From an uncultured Clostridia bacterium (GTDB taxonomy: Bacteria > Bacillota > Clostridia > Saccharofermentanales > Saccharofermentanaceae): a DNA stretch of 64,000 bases. Made by a program: the position numbers and the translations under genes. Under the pieces are notes generated by a model, which did not search any database, was not told the origin of the DNA, and saw nothing but the letters and a program-made list of their open reading frames with translations. Location of the stretch: assembly GCA_946403085.1 (NCBI GenBank), contig CAMIYM010000002.1, forward strand, positions 1 to 64,000, given 5' to 3'. Each line of letters begins with the position of its first letter. The first letter of the stretch is position 1. Shown here one piece after another: positions 25,500-35,083 of the stretch.

Positions 25500-26027
25500 T
25501 CACCGTTCTCTCTTGCCAAACTCTTCCACTGTCTTATATTTGCCTGTTTCAGGATCTTTTTCCAAATACTCTATGTAGTAGATCCCAACTTTATCTTTAT
25601 CTTTGGAATTCTTAAGAATGCCGCTGACAAAAATGCGGGCACCGTCATCGTTGACGTAGTACATCGTGTATGTAAATTTGTTTCCGTCCGGTTTGTAATG
25701 GTTCCCTTCAGGGTCACTCGGCTTTCCCAAGAATTTAAATGAAGTGTATCTATCCATGTCTTTGGATGAAGTATTCTCTATATCACACTTGTCAAGAAAC
25801 TCCTGCAGATCGTCTTCTGTCAGATCGTTTTCTTCCAGCATATAAGGAGACATGAGATCATAAAGATCACCGGCATCCTTGTCCACTATTGCCTTAGCCA
25901 CTTCTTTGCGGTCAAACTTCCAACTGTTGCTGCCCTTATCAAATAATGAACATCCGCCCACCATAACAGTGAACAAGACCATAATCATGACAGTGCAGAT
26001 CAAGAATCCGGCTCTTATCTTTCTCAT
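25500..26027 (-). CDS. lipoprotein, DUF5104-like
   Basis: 175 residues. N-terminal hydrophobic segment with lipobox MVGGC, then a helical region beginning RKEVAKAIVDKDAGDLYDLM and a strand-rich C-terminus (FTYTMYYVNDDGARIFVSG). The KAIVDKDADGLY-like start recalls DUF5104 lipoproteins; this is tentative. ATG 26027 is preferred because AAGGG lies nine bases upstream; ATG 26036 touches the site. Function unknown. Confidence 0.65.
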   Translation of the reverse strand: MRKIRAGFLICTVMIMVLFTVMVGGCSLFDKGSNSWKFDRKEVAKAIVDKDAGDLYDLMSPYMLEENDLTEDDLQEFLDKCDIENTSSKDMDRYTSFKFLGKPSDPEGNHYKPDGNKFTYTMYYVNDDGARIFVSGILKNSKDKDKVGIYYIEYLEKDPETGKYKTVEEFGKRER

Positions 26028-26079
26028 AATCATCATCCCTTGGTCGTATTTGCTAAATGCATTATAACATTACGTGTTA

Positions 26080-26787
26080 TCACGCAGGACGGGCAAGATA
26101 GTATCCCTGATAAAGATCGACCCCAAGACTCTGGAGATATTCAAACTCTTCCTTTTCTTCGATTCCTTCGGCTACTACCGTAATGCCTTTTGAATGGAAT
26201 AGGTTTACCAGATTCTTTACGTTCTCCTGTTTTTCGCTTATGTGATCAATTCCAGAGATCACTTCTCTGTCAAGTTTTACGATATTCGGAGACATCTGCT
26301 CTATCAGTTCAAGACTATTGATCCCGGTACCAAAATCATCAGCAGCCAGCAAATTGTCCATAAACTTAACGGATCTGCTCTTCTCTTTCCAGTGTTCAGG
26401 TGAGAAATAAGGATATTCCAGATTCTCGATAATCATCCGGCCACGGATCTGTTCTCCGAAATAATCCAAAAATACATCTGCTTCTTCCTGCTTCATGCAA
26501 TCTGACGGGAAGGAATTGATAGCAACTCTCTGCTCATATCCTCTTAGAAAATAAGCCTGCATCGCTCCAAAGAATGTAGCCACTTCAAGAACGTGCAGCT
26601 TATCTTTTTTGGCGTAATCTGCGATAAGATCGGTTACCGTCATATCTGTCGGGCGCATTAAAGCCTCCCATGCATAAACAGTTTTACCGTCAGAGAGGAA
26701 TATAGGCTGGAACACGTAATTGATCGACAATTCTCTGAGAGCCTTCAAGATATCTTTATCTAATGGCAAGTGGTCAAAATTGATCAT
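26080..26787 (-). CDS. EAL domain cyclic-di-GMP phosphodiesterase
   Basis: 235 residues, a bare EAL domain: EAL at 41-43, metal-binding ADDFGTG with D150/D151, catalytic-site K171 (NIVKLD), AEGIE with E207, and QGYYLARP with Q227 at the very end. The full set suggests an active enzyme that cleaves cyclic di-GMP to pGpG. AGGAG lies seven bases before the ATG. It starts ten bases after the diguanylate cyclase gene on the same message, giving a make-and-break pair. There is no sensory or membrane domain of its own. Confidence 0.9.
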   Translation of the reverse strand: MINFDHLPLDKDILKALRELSINYVFQPIFLSDGKTVYAWEALMRPTDMTVTDLIADYAKKDKLHVLEVATFFGAMQAYFLRGYEQRVAINSFPSDCMKQEEADVFLDYFGEQIRGRMIIENLEYPYFSPEHWKEKSRSVKFMDNLLAADDFGTGINSLELIEQMSPNIVKLDREVISGIDHISEKQENVKNLVNLFHSKGITVVAEGIEEKEEFEYLQSLGVDLYQGYYLARPA

Positions 26788-26797
26788 CTGTTATCTC

Positions 26798-28207
26798 CTA
26801 TCTTTTCAGTTCCGGATGCTTCTCGTAAAATTTGCGTTTATCCTCATACATCCGCTCATCAGCAATTCTCAAAGCTTGTCTTACATTCGACTTGCTGTCA
26901 TCGTAGCACTGGCCAATGGCAAAGCAAACATGATCGTATTTCTGAGATACCTCTCTTACAGCTTCAACACGTTTGCCAAGTTCTTCTTCTGTTATGCCGG
27001 TTACGATGATGGCAAACTCATCTCCGCCAGCCCTGTAGATCTCATCCGTATCAAAGACCTCCTCAAGAGCTTTTGCTGCATTTTTCAGAAGTGTATCGCC
27101 CATATTATGACCGCACTGGTCATTTACACGTTTCAGTCCGTTAAGATCAGCAAAGATTACACCTACTGAGACACCTGCCGGGTTGCTTTCCAGACTTAAC
27201 TTATCAACGTGATTGTTCATTTCGTTTCTGTTCATGACTCCTGTCAGGATGTCTTTTGAACTCAGAACTTTCAGACGGTCCATAAGCAGATAGTTACTTA
27301 TGGCAGAGGCAAGAATGTATGCTGTAATCTCGAATGTCTCTTTAATAGTGGTAGCTTTTGCCACATCGTAATTCATCGCCCAGATATAGCCGATAAGTTT
27401 TTCTCCGAACTTCAGCGGGAACAGAACGATGTTTTTTCCATGGGCAGAAGTAAACGACTCATACCAGATAGGATTGCGTTCCTTAACAACTTCCAGATCA
27501 TGTTCATCTTTTACGACAAGACAGTTGCTGCCGGCGATCAGACCTTTCCAGCTGTCAGCAATATCATAGAACCCTTCATTATTGTAGTTGTTCATCGAAG
27601 TCAGGATAGTGTTATCCGAAAGTGCCTCGCACAGGACTGAACATTTCCTCTCGAAAGAATCCATAAGCAGAATGCAGCAGTGCTCGGCATCAAACATATT
27701 CCTGACATCATGTATGACGTCACTCATCATTTCATCGAATTCTTTTGCACTTCTGAGCTGTAAGCAAATCTTGATGACATTCGACGTGACATCAGCAGGA
27801 AGTGATGACATTCTGTCCAGATTAGCCTCAAAGTTAATCTCCATTGTATATGTGCAAAAGCAGAGATTACCTTCCTCATATGCGACCGGGAGGAATACCA
27901 TATTAAACCAGACGCCCTGTATCCTTTCTGCGGTAGCATACGAATTAAGGCAGCGCTTTTCAACTGCTGCTTTGTAACAGTACTCTTCAAAATTAAGATC
28001 TCTGGTTAAATAGTTTGTATACTCCTGATTGGGGGTGAATTTCTGAATAAGTAATTCTGCTCCCGGTGCAGGATGTTCTATGGAATCGATATAAGCCTTG
28101 TTTCCTGTGACGATGCGGAATTTGCCGCGTTTTCCGTTTTCGAGCTTCTCAACGGATACGATGCATGTCATAGCTCCAAAGCCATCTACATATTTCTGAA
28201 GATCCAT
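26798..28207 (-). CDS. GGDEF diguanylate cyclase with GAF-like sensor
   Basis: About 469 residues. An N-terminal region of unknown fold (1-125), a GAF-like region (about 135-290, with VRNMFDAEHCCILLMD), and a C-terminal GGDEF domain with the intact active site GGDEF at 394-398 and FADLNGLKRVND upstream. The inhibitory I-site RxxD is replaced by FDTD, so product inhibition may be lost. It should make cyclic di-GMP from GTP in the cytoplasm. Start ATG 28207 has GGGAGG nine bases upstream; ATG 28213 is too close to it. The EAL gene follows. Confidence 0.9.
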   Translation of the reverse strand: MDLQKYVDGFGAMTCIVSVEKLENGKRGKFRIVTGNKAYIDSIEHPAPGAELLIQKFTPNQEYTNYLTRDLNFEEYCYKAAVEKRCLNSYATAERIQGVWFNMVFLPVAYEEGNLCFCTYTMEINFEANLDRMSSLPADVTSNVIKICLQLRSAKEFDEMMSDVIHDVRNMFDAEHCCILLMDSFERKCSVLCEALSDNTILTSMNNYNNEGFYDIADSWKGLIAGSNCLVVKDEHDLEVVKERNPIWYESFTSAHGKNIVLFPLKFGEKLIGYIWAMNYDVAKATTIKETFEITAYILASAISNYLLMDRLKVLSSKDILTGVMNRNEMNNHVDKLSLESNPAGVSVGVIFADLNGLKRVNDQCGHNMGDTLLKNAAKALEEVFDTDEIYRAGGDEFAIIVTGITEEELGKRVEAVREVSQKYDHVCFAIGQCYDDSKSNVRQALRIADERMYEDKRKFYEKHPELKR

Positions 28208-28345
28208 ATGCATTTTCCTCCCAACAATATAGGATTATTCTATCAGTCAATATAAAAGCACAGGTATACTGACTGTAAATAATCTTTGCTGTATTGTTTC
28301 TATTTCGTAAATAGCAGAGGGAGCATAACAAATTCAATTGTTATA

Positions 28346-28376
28346 TATAAAAAATGGGGGCTGAATATCAGCCCCC
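28346..28376 (-). terminator. intrinsic terminator of xfp
   Basis: Nine-base-pair stem GGGGGCTGA/TCAGCCCCC (28356-28376) with a three-base loop, followed on the minus strand by ATTTTTTATATA. Confidence 0.9.
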
Positions 28377-28400
28377 TGTCATTTTATCTGAAATTACAGA

Positions 28401-30767
28401 TTACTTAACGCCTGTCCACTTCCATTCAGCGACCTCAGGCATATCGATACCTACGTCGTGGATGTAAGTCTTGTGAGCGACCAGCTTATCACGCATCTTC
28501 TGGATAAGGAATGAACCCTTGTTTCCGAGAGAAGGGATGTGATTGATCATGGCGATAACGAGGTCAAAACGGTCGATCTCGTTCTGGACACGCATGTCGA
28601 ACGGTGTGGTGATCGTTCCTTCTTCGTGATAACCATATACATGAATGTTGTGGTTATGTCTTGCATATGTAAGCTCGTGGATAAGCTTGGGATAACCGTG
28701 GAATGCGAAGATGATCGGCTTATCCTTTGTAAAGATAGCATCATACTCGACATCGGAAAGACCATGAGGATGTCTGTCCTTAGGCTCGAGCTTCATGAGG
28801 TCGACAACGTTAACAAAGCGGACCTTAACATCAGGCATCTCGCGGTGCATGATATCAACAGCTGCCAAAGCCTCGAGCGTAGGTGTATCACCACAGCATG
28901 CGAGAACAACATCAGGTTCATCACCTGTGTCAGTTGAAGCCCAGTCCCAGATGCCGATACCCTGAGTGCAATGCTTAACGGCCTGATCCATTGTGAGCCA
29001 CTGCGGCCTGGGGTGCTTACTTGCAACGATAGCATTTACATAATTCTTACTCTTCAAGCAGTGATCCATTGTGGAAAGGAGGCAGTTAGCATCCGGCGGG
29101 AGATAAAGTCTTACGACGTCTGCCTTCTTGTTGGAGATGTGATCGAGGAAGCCCGGATCCTGGTGTGTGAATCCGTTGTGGTCCTGCTGCCATACGTTGG
29201 ATGTAAGGAGAAGGTTAAGTGATGCGATAGGACGTCTCCATGGAAGTCCGTTGCATACCTTGAGCCACTTAGCGTGCTGAGCAGCCATGGAGTCGATGAT
29301 CCTGATAAATGCCTCATAGCTTGCAAAGAAACCGTGACGGCCTGTAAGGATATATCCTTCGAGCCAGCCTTCGCACATATGCTCTGAAAGCATGGAGTCC
29401 ATGACACGTCCGTCAGAAGCGAGGAACTGGTCTGTCTCCTCATCGATCGGGTTGTTCCAGTCACGGTTTGTGACTTCGAAAACCTTGCTCAGTCTGTTAG
29501 ACATAGTCTCGTCAGGTCCGAAGATCCTGAAGTTCTTCTGATCGTCATTGAGCTTGAATACGTCTCTGATGTATCCTCCGAGCTCGATCATATCCTGCTT
29601 CTCGACAGTGCCGGGAGCAGGTACATCTACTGCATAGTCACGGAAATCAGGCAGTCTTAAGTCTCTTAAGAGCTTACCGCCGTTTGCATGAGGGTTGGAA
29701 GCGATCCTTCTGTCACCCTTAGGTGCGAGCTCCTGAAGTTCGGGAATGAGTCTGCCATCCTTATCGAAAAGTTCTTCAGGCTTGTAGCTCTCGAGCCACT
29801 GCTTAAGGATATCCATGTGTTCAGGCTTGTCCATCATTACAGGAACCTGGTGAGCCTGGAAGGAACCCTCGATCTTGTTGCCGTCAACTTCCTTGGGGCC
29901 TGTCCATCCCTTAGGTGTGCGGAGTACGATCATAGGCCATACAGGTCTTGTTGTATCTCCTGTCTCTCTTGCATGCTTCTGGATAGCCTTGATCTCGTCA
30001 ATAACAATATCGAGTGTCTCAGCCATCTTTCTATGCATGGTCATCGGGTCATCACCCTCGACAAAGTATGCCTTCCAGCCGTTACCCTTGAAGAATGCCT
30101 CGAGTTCCTCGTGTGAAAGTCTTGAGAGGATCGTAGGGTTGGAGATCTTGAATCCGTTGAGGTGAAGGATAGGAAGAACCGCACCGTCACTTACGGGATT
30201 AAGGAACTTGTTTGACTGCCAGGAAGTAGCGAGAGGGCCTGTCTCTGCCTCACCGTCACCTACTACGCATGCGGCAATGAGATCAGGGTTATCAAAGACT
30301 GCACCGAATGCGTGAGCAATTGAGTAGCCGAGCTCACCACCCTCATGGATGGAACCGGGTGTTTCAGGTGCTACGTGGCTGCTGATTCCGCCCGGGAAAG
30401 AGAACTGCTTGCAAAGCTTCTGAAGGCCGTCCATATCAAGGCTGATGTTCGGATAAACTTCGCTGTAAGAACCTTCAAGGTACGCATTGGCAACGAAGAA
30501 GTTTCCGCCGTGACCGGGGCCTGAGAGCAGGATGAGATCCTGATCGTACTTGTTGATTATTCTGTTGAGATGGACGTAGATGAAGTTCTGTCCGGGAACT
30601 GTGCCCCAGTGTCCGACAATCTTCTTCTTGATGTGTTCCTTCTTGAGAGGTTCTCTCATAAGAGGGTTGTCGAGCAAATAGAGCTGAGCTGCTGCAAGAT
30701 AGTTTGCTGCACGCCAGTATGCGTTCATCTTCTGCAGGTACTCATCAGAAATGACATTGTGATTCAT
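28401..30767 (-). CDS. xfp: xylulose-5-phosphate/fructose-6-phosphate phosphoketolase
   Basis: 788 residues, the normal length for this thiamine diphosphate enzyme. The N-terminus has SGPGHGG, and [15 protein letters not shown] forms the cofactor-binding region; the C-terminus ([20 protein letters not shown]) is also typical. It splits xylulose 5-phosphate or fructose 6-phosphate with phosphate into acetyl phosphate and glyceraldehyde 3-phosphate or erythrose 4-phosphate, feeding pentoses and hexoses to acetate. AGAGG precedes the ATG and a strong terminator follows, so it is a single-gene unit, presumably highly expressed given its even codon use. Acetate kinase is not in the window. Confidence 0.97.
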   Translation of the reverse strand: MNHNVISDEYLQKMNAYWRAANYLAAAQLYLLDNPLMREPLKKEHIKKKIVGHWGTVPGQNFIYVHLNRIINKYDQDLILLSGPGHGGNFFVANAYLEGSYSEVYPNISLDMDGLQKLCKQFSFPGGISSHVAPETPGSIHEGGELGYSIAHAFGAVFDNPDLIAACVVGDGEAETGPLATSWQSNKFLNPVSDGAVLPILHLNGFKISNPTILSRLSHEELEAFFKGNGWKAYFVEGDDPMTMHRKMAETLDIVIDEIKAIQKHARETGDTTRPVWPMIVLRTPKGWTGPKEVDGNKIEGSFQAHQVPVMMDKPEHMDILKQWLESYKPEELFDKDGRLIPELQELAPKGDRRIASNPHANGGKLLRDLRLPDFRDYAVDVPAPGTVEKQDMIELGGYIRDVFKLNDDQKNFRIFGPDETMSNRLSKVFEVTNRDWNNPIDEETDQFLASDGRVMDSMLSEHMCEGWLEGYILTGRHGFFASYEAFIRIIDSMAAQHAKWLKVCNGLPWRRPIASLNLLLTSNVWQQDHNGFTHQDPGFLDHISNKKADVVRLYLPPDANCLLSTMDHCLKSKNYVNAIVASKHPRPQWLTMDQAVKHCTQGIGIWDWASTDTGDEPDVVLACCGDTPTLEALAAVDIMHREMPDVKVRFVNVVDLMKLEPKDRHPHGLSDVEYDAIFTKDKPIIFAFHGYPKLIHELTYARHNHNIHVYGYHEEGTITTPFDMRVQNEIDRFDLVIAMINHIPSLGNKGSFLIQKMRDKLVAHKTYIHDVGIDMPEVAEWKWTGVK

Positions 30768-31089
30768 TTATCTTACCTCTTTGATATTAATGATTCTGAA
30801 AAACGCTCTTTTCGCGTCGTACGTAGAATACTACGAATGTATGTAGACCATATCCAGAAAACTCTATGACAAATTCGCCCAAATTATCGCCTATTAGCAT
30901 TATTTGTTTGGGAAATAGGGTAAACGGATGCCTGAAGCGCCTTATTTCATAGCTTTTTAAAGATTACCAGAATCTGCGTTCTTACCGGCACCATACCTGC
31001 TATTGAAAATCATTTGGCATCTCAAGCCCTTACTTCAGCTTTCTTATTTGTTTTTTCGAGCAGATAAAAGAGAATAATACAGCCTGGAC
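30768..31089 (-). promoter_or_regulatory. 322-base region upstream of xfp with inverted repeat
   Basis: No gene seen. An inverted repeat CGTAG-AATA-CTACG lies at 30822-30835, in the likely xfp leader or promoter, and may be an operator or a small leader hairpin. I could not fix a clear -35/-10 pair. The far end also carries the word TTTTTTCGAG (31051). Confidence 0.4.
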
Positions 31090-31905
31090 TCACATCAGTC
31101 TCTTATATATATCCAGCATGCTTTCCATCTGATACTGCAAGAGCCATGCCGCATTGTTATATTCCGGCGTCGCCTTTACTGCCTTAAGCAATGCGGGAAA
31201 ATATTTCTCAGTCTCTTTGATCATGCGGTAGATCCGATCCCGGCTTAAGCCCCAGGACATCGTTGTTAAGTTGTTGCAACGGTCGAGGCATTTGATGAGC
31301 GCCGCCTTGGGATTTGCTGCGATTGCTTTGTAGTATGACTTCAGGATCTTTTCACGGTTATCGTCTGTTGTTTTCGCGTGAGTCATCAGGATAACCAGCT
31401 CCCGTGCTCCATCGCTTACAGGAAGGTCTTCTGCCGTTTTACCGCAGTCTTCTATAACGTCGTGGAGAAGACATGCTGCAATAACCTCATCGTCAGTTAT
31501 ATTCATAGCTAAAGCATGACATGCCAGATTAAGAGGGTGATAGATATAAGGAACATCCGACTTTTTGCGCTTCTGGCCTTTATGAGCTTCAACCGCAAAA
31601 TCCAGTGCATTAAGAGTATCCTTAAGGCCAAGATTCTTAGCAGTAGTCTTCACATAAGTCTTCATGTGCTCCCAGTTGTAGATGGTATCCCTGGTGGCAA
31701 ACACTCCCTGCTTTTCTTCCACAAGTGCCGATAGTGACACATCGAATAATGCAGCAAGCTTAATCAGCTTATCAGTGTCCGGCTTATATTCTTCCCTTTC
31801 CCAGGAAGATACGGCCTGAAAAGATACGTCCAGCTTATCTGCAACCTGTTCCTGAGTAAGATTGCGTTCTTCGCGTAAAGCCTTGATATTTTTCCCGATA
31901 CTCAT
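31090..31905 (-). CDS. XRE regulator fused to a SpoT/MESH1-like (p)ppGpp hydrolase domain
   Basis: 271 residues. Residues 3-62 are a Cro/C1 helix-turn-helix (LTQEQVADKLDVSFQAVSSW). Residues 85-260 follow the Rel/SpoT HD-hydrolase pattern closely: AVEAHKGQKRK (H108), YIYHP (H123), AACLLHDVIED (H148, D149) and KCLDRCNNLTTM (D208). There is no synthetase or TGS domain. The fold normally removes pyrophosphate from ppGpp using manganese. The fusion suggests a DNA-binding protein that senses or clears alarmone. It is the second gene after a 79-codon gene, with a palindrome upstream of both. Activity is inferred from conserved metal ligands. Confidence 0.8.
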   Translation of the reverse strand: MSIGKNIKALREERNLTQEQVADKLDVSFQAVSSWEREEYKPDTDKLIKLAALFDVSLSALVEEKQGVFATRDTIYNWEHMKTYVKTTAKNLGLKDTLNALDFAVEAHKGQKRKKSDVPYIYHPLNLACHALAMNITDDEVIAACLLHDVIEDCGKTAEDLPVSDGARELVILMTHAKTTDDNREKILKSYYKAIAANPKAALIKCLDRCNNLTTMSWGLSRDRIYRMIKETEKYFPALLKAVKATPEYNNAAWLLQYQMESMLDIYKRLM

Positions 31906-31914
31906 ATCTGCCCC

Positions 31915-32154
31915 CTATTTCTGATTCATTACCTGAAGAGCCCTGCTTTCCGGAATCTCTTCGATCTCATCCATTATGCTCAAACTGCAAAATCCGTAAG
32001 GCGAATTGTCGTTAGGATCGTATCCCATAAGGTGGTCCATAATGACGTTCTTCCTGTCAGGAACCCATGTTCCATCTGTGTAAAGGAAATAGCCTCCGCC
32101 ATCCTTCTTGCCTAATCTTCTTTCCCTGATCAGATAGTAAATAACATCTTTCAT
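31915..32154 (-). CDS. small hypothetical protein
   Basis: 79 residues, soluble, starting MKDVIYYLIRERRLGKKDGG and containing a GYDPNDNSPYGFCSL stretch. AAGGAGG lies eight bases before the ATG. Its stop is nine bases before the XRE-hydrolase gene, so the two form an operon. No family recognised; it may modulate the fusion protein. Confidence 0.65.
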   Translation of the reverse strand: MKDVIYYLIRERRLGKKDGGGYFLYTDGTWVPDRKNVIMDHLMGYDPNDNSPYGFCSLSIMDEIEEIPESRALQVMNQK

Positions 32155-32235
32155 GTGTATTACCTCCTTCCAGTTACAGGATAGAGGTTTTCACACTTAG
32201 ATTTTAGCGGGTGGGCATTGAAGATACAATCGAGA

Positions 32236-32254
32236 ATTCAAGTTGAACTTGAAT
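32236..32254. promoter_or_regulatory. 19-base perfect palindrome, candidate operator
   Basis: ATTCAAGTT-G-AACTTGAAT, two nine-base arms around one base, about 80 bases upstream of the 31915-32154 gene. No T-run follows on either strand, so it is more likely a protein-binding site than a terminator. The XRE protein encoded in the operon is the obvious candidate. Confidence 0.5.
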
Positions 32255-32265
32255 AAAAGTGTTTT

Positions 32266-32934
32266 TTACAGATGGAACCTTCTTTGCAGTTCAGCTGCAA
32301 CAGCTCTCCCCCGGAATATGACGGCGCCTGCGAAAAGAATAACACTGACCATAAGGCAGATAGCCCAGGCAAGCGGCATCTTGGATCTTACAAAAAAGCA
32401 TATAACACTCGGCACGACACCCATGAAAAGTCCGGAGAGAAGATAAGACATCGTATTACCGTTCTTATCAAGAAGCGCAAGCACGAAGTTCGCTATGATA
32501 GTAGCTGCAAGTGCTGCCGGAATGACCAGATCGATAGTAATATCCATGAAGCCGAAAAAGTACGCAGTGACACACCACATCGCGATCGTGATCAGAACGA
32601 GCATAGTCACTTTGCCTGCCGATCCGGTACCGGGCTTAAACTGTCTCATAATGCCGAATTCAAATCCAATGAGCCACATGGCCAGCAGCAGACACCAATG
32701 CAGATCAGGGAAGCCGGGGAGCCTTAATCCCACAAGAAAATCAAGGCCGACACCTATGATCAGAAGACCCCAGACTATTGCCAGCTGCATCTTGTAGTAA
32801 AGAGACCTTTTCTTCTGTGCCTCAAACTTCGGATAGCAGGGTTCCTCACCTGCTCCTGTCAGCTTGCTCTGGCAAAGCGGGCATTTGACAAGATCCCCTG
32901 CTACATCTACCTTGCAATAAGGACATCTTCTCAT
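32266..32934 (-). CDS. DUF6320 zinc-ribbon membrane protein
   Basis: 222 residues. An N-terminal zinc ribbon (MRRCPYCKVDV and CPLCQSKLTGAGEE) followed by six membrane segments. This matches DUF6320, a Clostridia family often found beside condensation-fold acyltransferases, as here. The start ATG 32934 has GGAGGTGA seven bases upstream and overlaps the stop of the upstream gene (ATGA). It is the last gene of the cluster that begins near 37 kb. Confidence 0.8.
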   Translation of the reverse strand: MRRCPYCKVDVAGDLVKCPLCQSKLTGAGEEPCYPKFEAQKKRSLYYKMQLAIVWGLLIIGVGLDFLVGLRLPGFPDLHWCLLLAMWLIGFEFGIMRQFKPGTGSAGKVTMLVLITIAMWCVTAYFFGFMDITIDLVIPAALAATIIANFVLALLDKNGNTMSYLLSGLFMGVVPSVICFFVRSKMPLAWAICLMVSVILFAGAVIFRGRAVAAELQRRFHL

Positions 32935-34181
32935 CTGATCACCTCCGTAGCACATATGGTAATATCCACTCCGGACTCAGAAAGTGACCTGACAAAATTC
33001 TTAATGACACCTGTGTTCATATACGCAGAGGAAACTCCCAGCGTCAGATTATCACCATAGCCGAACATGGTGGAGAATATTGTGTTTGTACTGCAGAAGC
33101 CGCTGTAATTATCGATCCGCTCACCCAGCTCTCGTGGGGGCTTTTGAACGCCCATGTTAGAGAAGGTCATGGATACTTTCTTATTCGATTTTTTCGTGAA
33201 ATGGCGCACAACCAGCTGCTTGATGAACAGCGGTACGATCCTGACCGGAGCCACATATTCCATGGTCTCAAAACTGTCCATTTGTTTCTTGACGTTTTCC
33301 TCAGTAAGCTGGCTCTTAAGTGCGGTATCAAATTCCAAAGCCAGTTCCTCAAGTGAGATCTCGCTGTCAAATACATGCGTCACATTTACACTGTTGAAAA
33401 AGTTGCGTGCAGTCTTTGAAGGGTAATAATTCCTGAGGTTTACAGGAAGCGATATTGTCACAGGGAGCTGGCGCTTACGCGGAGGCATATCGTCCCGGAT
33501 CGCAAGCATCCAAAGAGCACCCAGATAACTCGTCAGAGAGACCTTCAATTCTTTCGCTTTCGGAAGGATCTGCGAGGTCGGCAGATGGATCTCAAAAAAC
33601 TGGAGTTGATTATAAGGGAGCTTCAGTCCGCCAAGGCGGTACGCCTTCTTCCTTGCAGGTCCGTGTGAGAGATTCTTGCTTCCGAAAAACTGGCGGTAAC
33701 TGTCCTGACTCAAGTCTCCTTCAGATGCACCGGAATGAACTGTAATATCATCCAATTCACCGGGATATTTTCTTCTGAGATAATCAAGCACTATGATATT
33801 CAGGAACTCCATGGCGCCCGTGCCGTCTGCCAAGACATGAGATATATCCAGATTGATCCTTTTTCCGAAATAGGTCACCTGGTAGTGAAGCATGGTTTTC
33901 GACGGGACATAAAGAAGCGGGCAGATACGGTTATCCTCTTGCTTTACGACCGGCATGAGGTCTGTATCTTCCATGTAATGCCAGAAAACACCACGTCTGA
34001 TCCTTACCTGTACCTGCGGACGGTCTTCGATCGCTGATATCACGGCCTGCTGCAAAAGCTCCGGATCGATCTCCTCCTTCAGCGTACAGCTGAGCCTGAA
34101 CGATCTGGTGTCCCTCTCTCCAAGCGTGGCCAAAAAGACCTTTGACACGTTGTCGATCCTGTACCAATTAGCGCTTGCCAT
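32931..34181 (-). CDS. condensation-fold acyltransferase (alcohol acetyltransferase-like)
   Basis: 416 residues. The catalytic HxxxDG motif is in ISHVLADGTGAM (H115, D119), as in WS/DGAT, alcohol acetyltransferase and non-ribosomal condensation domains. It would transfer an acyl group from CoA to an alcohol or amine. The start ATG 34181 lies inside the end of the esterase gene (14-base overlap), and the stop overlaps the DUF6320 start, so the genes are tightly coupled. The acceptor is unknown; context suggests a lipid or small ester. Confidence 0.75.
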   Translation of the reverse strand: MASANWYRIDNVSKVFLATLGERDTRSFRLSCTLKEEIDPELLQQAVISAIEDRPQVQVRIRRGVFWHYMEDTDLMPVVKQEDNRICPLLYVPSKTMLHYQVTYFGKRINLDISHVLADGTGAMEFLNIIVLDYLRRKYPGELDDITVHSGASEGDLSQDSYRQFFGSKNLSHGPARKKAYRLGGLKLPYNQLQFFEIHLPTSQILPKAKELKVSLTSYLGALWMLAIRDDMPPRKRQLPVTISLPVNLRNYYPSKTARNFFNSVNVTHVFDSEISLEELALEFDTALKSQLTEENVKKQMDSFETMEYVAPVRIVPLFIKQLVVRHFTKKSNKKVSMTFSNMGVQKPPRELGERIDNYSGFCSTNTIFSTMFGYGDNLTLGVSSAYMNTGVIKNFVRSLSESGVDITICATEVIR

Positions 34182-35067
34182 ATATCGTGCGTGACACGTG
34201 CTCTGCAAGTCTTTTCATCGCCTTTTTGGCAATGGGACCGGGTATCTGCTGATACACATGCCATCCTTTCTCTTCAATATCAAGTTCTGCCGTACCGCCG
34301 GCCTGCTCTATACGTTCCTTGAGTCTAACACTGTCATCCAGTAAAATCCCGTTTCTTCCTGCCATGATGTAGACAGGAGGAAAATTATCAAAGCTTCCGA
34401 ATAACGGACTGAATGCCGGGTCTGACGGATCCTTATCTCCTATGTAAGACTTTACAGAATTCATGACAAAATCCTTTGTAAGGATCGGATCGATGCTCTG
34501 GTTCGCTTCATAGGAATCTGCTGTTCCGGTCATATCGGTCCACGGACTGAACAAAAGAAGCTCCCTGGGTGCGGGCTTTCCTTCCGAGATCAACCTCTGG
34601 GTCAGACTAAGTGCCATATTGCCGCCTGCTGAATCGCCTGCCAGAAGTATGTGATCTGCCTCTGCCACATTCTTTGTAAGATATTCCCATATGGCAGCGC
34701 CATCCTCAGCTGCAGCCGGATATGGATGCTCCGGTGCCAGTCTGTAGGCAAACGAATATGCCTTAAAGCCGGTTGCCATTGCAAGTTTCACAGCTAGATT
34801 ACCTGCATAGTCAAGCCCGCCGCTTATATATCCGCCACCATGACAGTAAAGGATAACATAATCAGGATCATAAGACTTTTCGGGCGTGATCTCCTCGCAG
34901 CGGAGCTTTCCAAGACGGAATGGTTTACGTTCCACACCTTTTTTGGGCGTTGCAAGGCGGCTCGCCAATTCGGCTTGCTTCCTGTGACGCTTGATCTCTG
35001 CCAGGGAATCCGCTTTGCCTGACATAAAATTTATTGTCTTCAATGTTTTTACAAAAGCAGTTGTCAT
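34168..35067 (-). CDS. HSL-type alpha/beta hydrolase (esterase/lipase)
   Basis: 299 residues. Hormone-sensitive-lipase family: oxyanion motif CHGGGY at 75-80, nucleophile GDSAGG with Ser 146, Asp in the GRNGILLDDS region and His in KGWHVYQ. There is no signal peptide. It hydrolyses short or medium acyl esters. I start at ATG 35067, 17 bases after the methyltransferase stop; a GTG at 35103 lies inside that gene. It overlaps the acyltransferase gene, so hydrolase and acyltransferase are made together. Confidence 0.85.
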   Translation of the reverse strand: MTTAFVKTLKTINFMSGKADSLAEIKRHRKQAELASRLATPKKGVERKPFRLGKLRCEEITPEKSYDPDYVILYCHGGGYISGGLDYAGNLAVKLAMATGFKAYSFAYRLAPEHPYPAAAEDGAAIWEYLTKNVAEADHILLAGDSAGGNMALSLTQRLISEGKPAPRELLLFSPWTDMTGTADSYEANQSIDPILTKDFVMNSVKSYIGDKDPSDPAFSPLFGSFDNFPPVYIMAGRNGILLDDSVRLKERIEQAGGTAELDIEEKGWHVYQQIPGPIAKKAMKRLAEHVSRTIYGKR

Positions 35068-35083
35068 TCTTGTTTGTCTCTTA

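Noticed and set aside
28539..28937. 132-codon plus-strand frame inside xfp
   Set aside because: Shadow of the well-supported phosphoketolase frame on the other strand; no ribosome site and no recognisable product.
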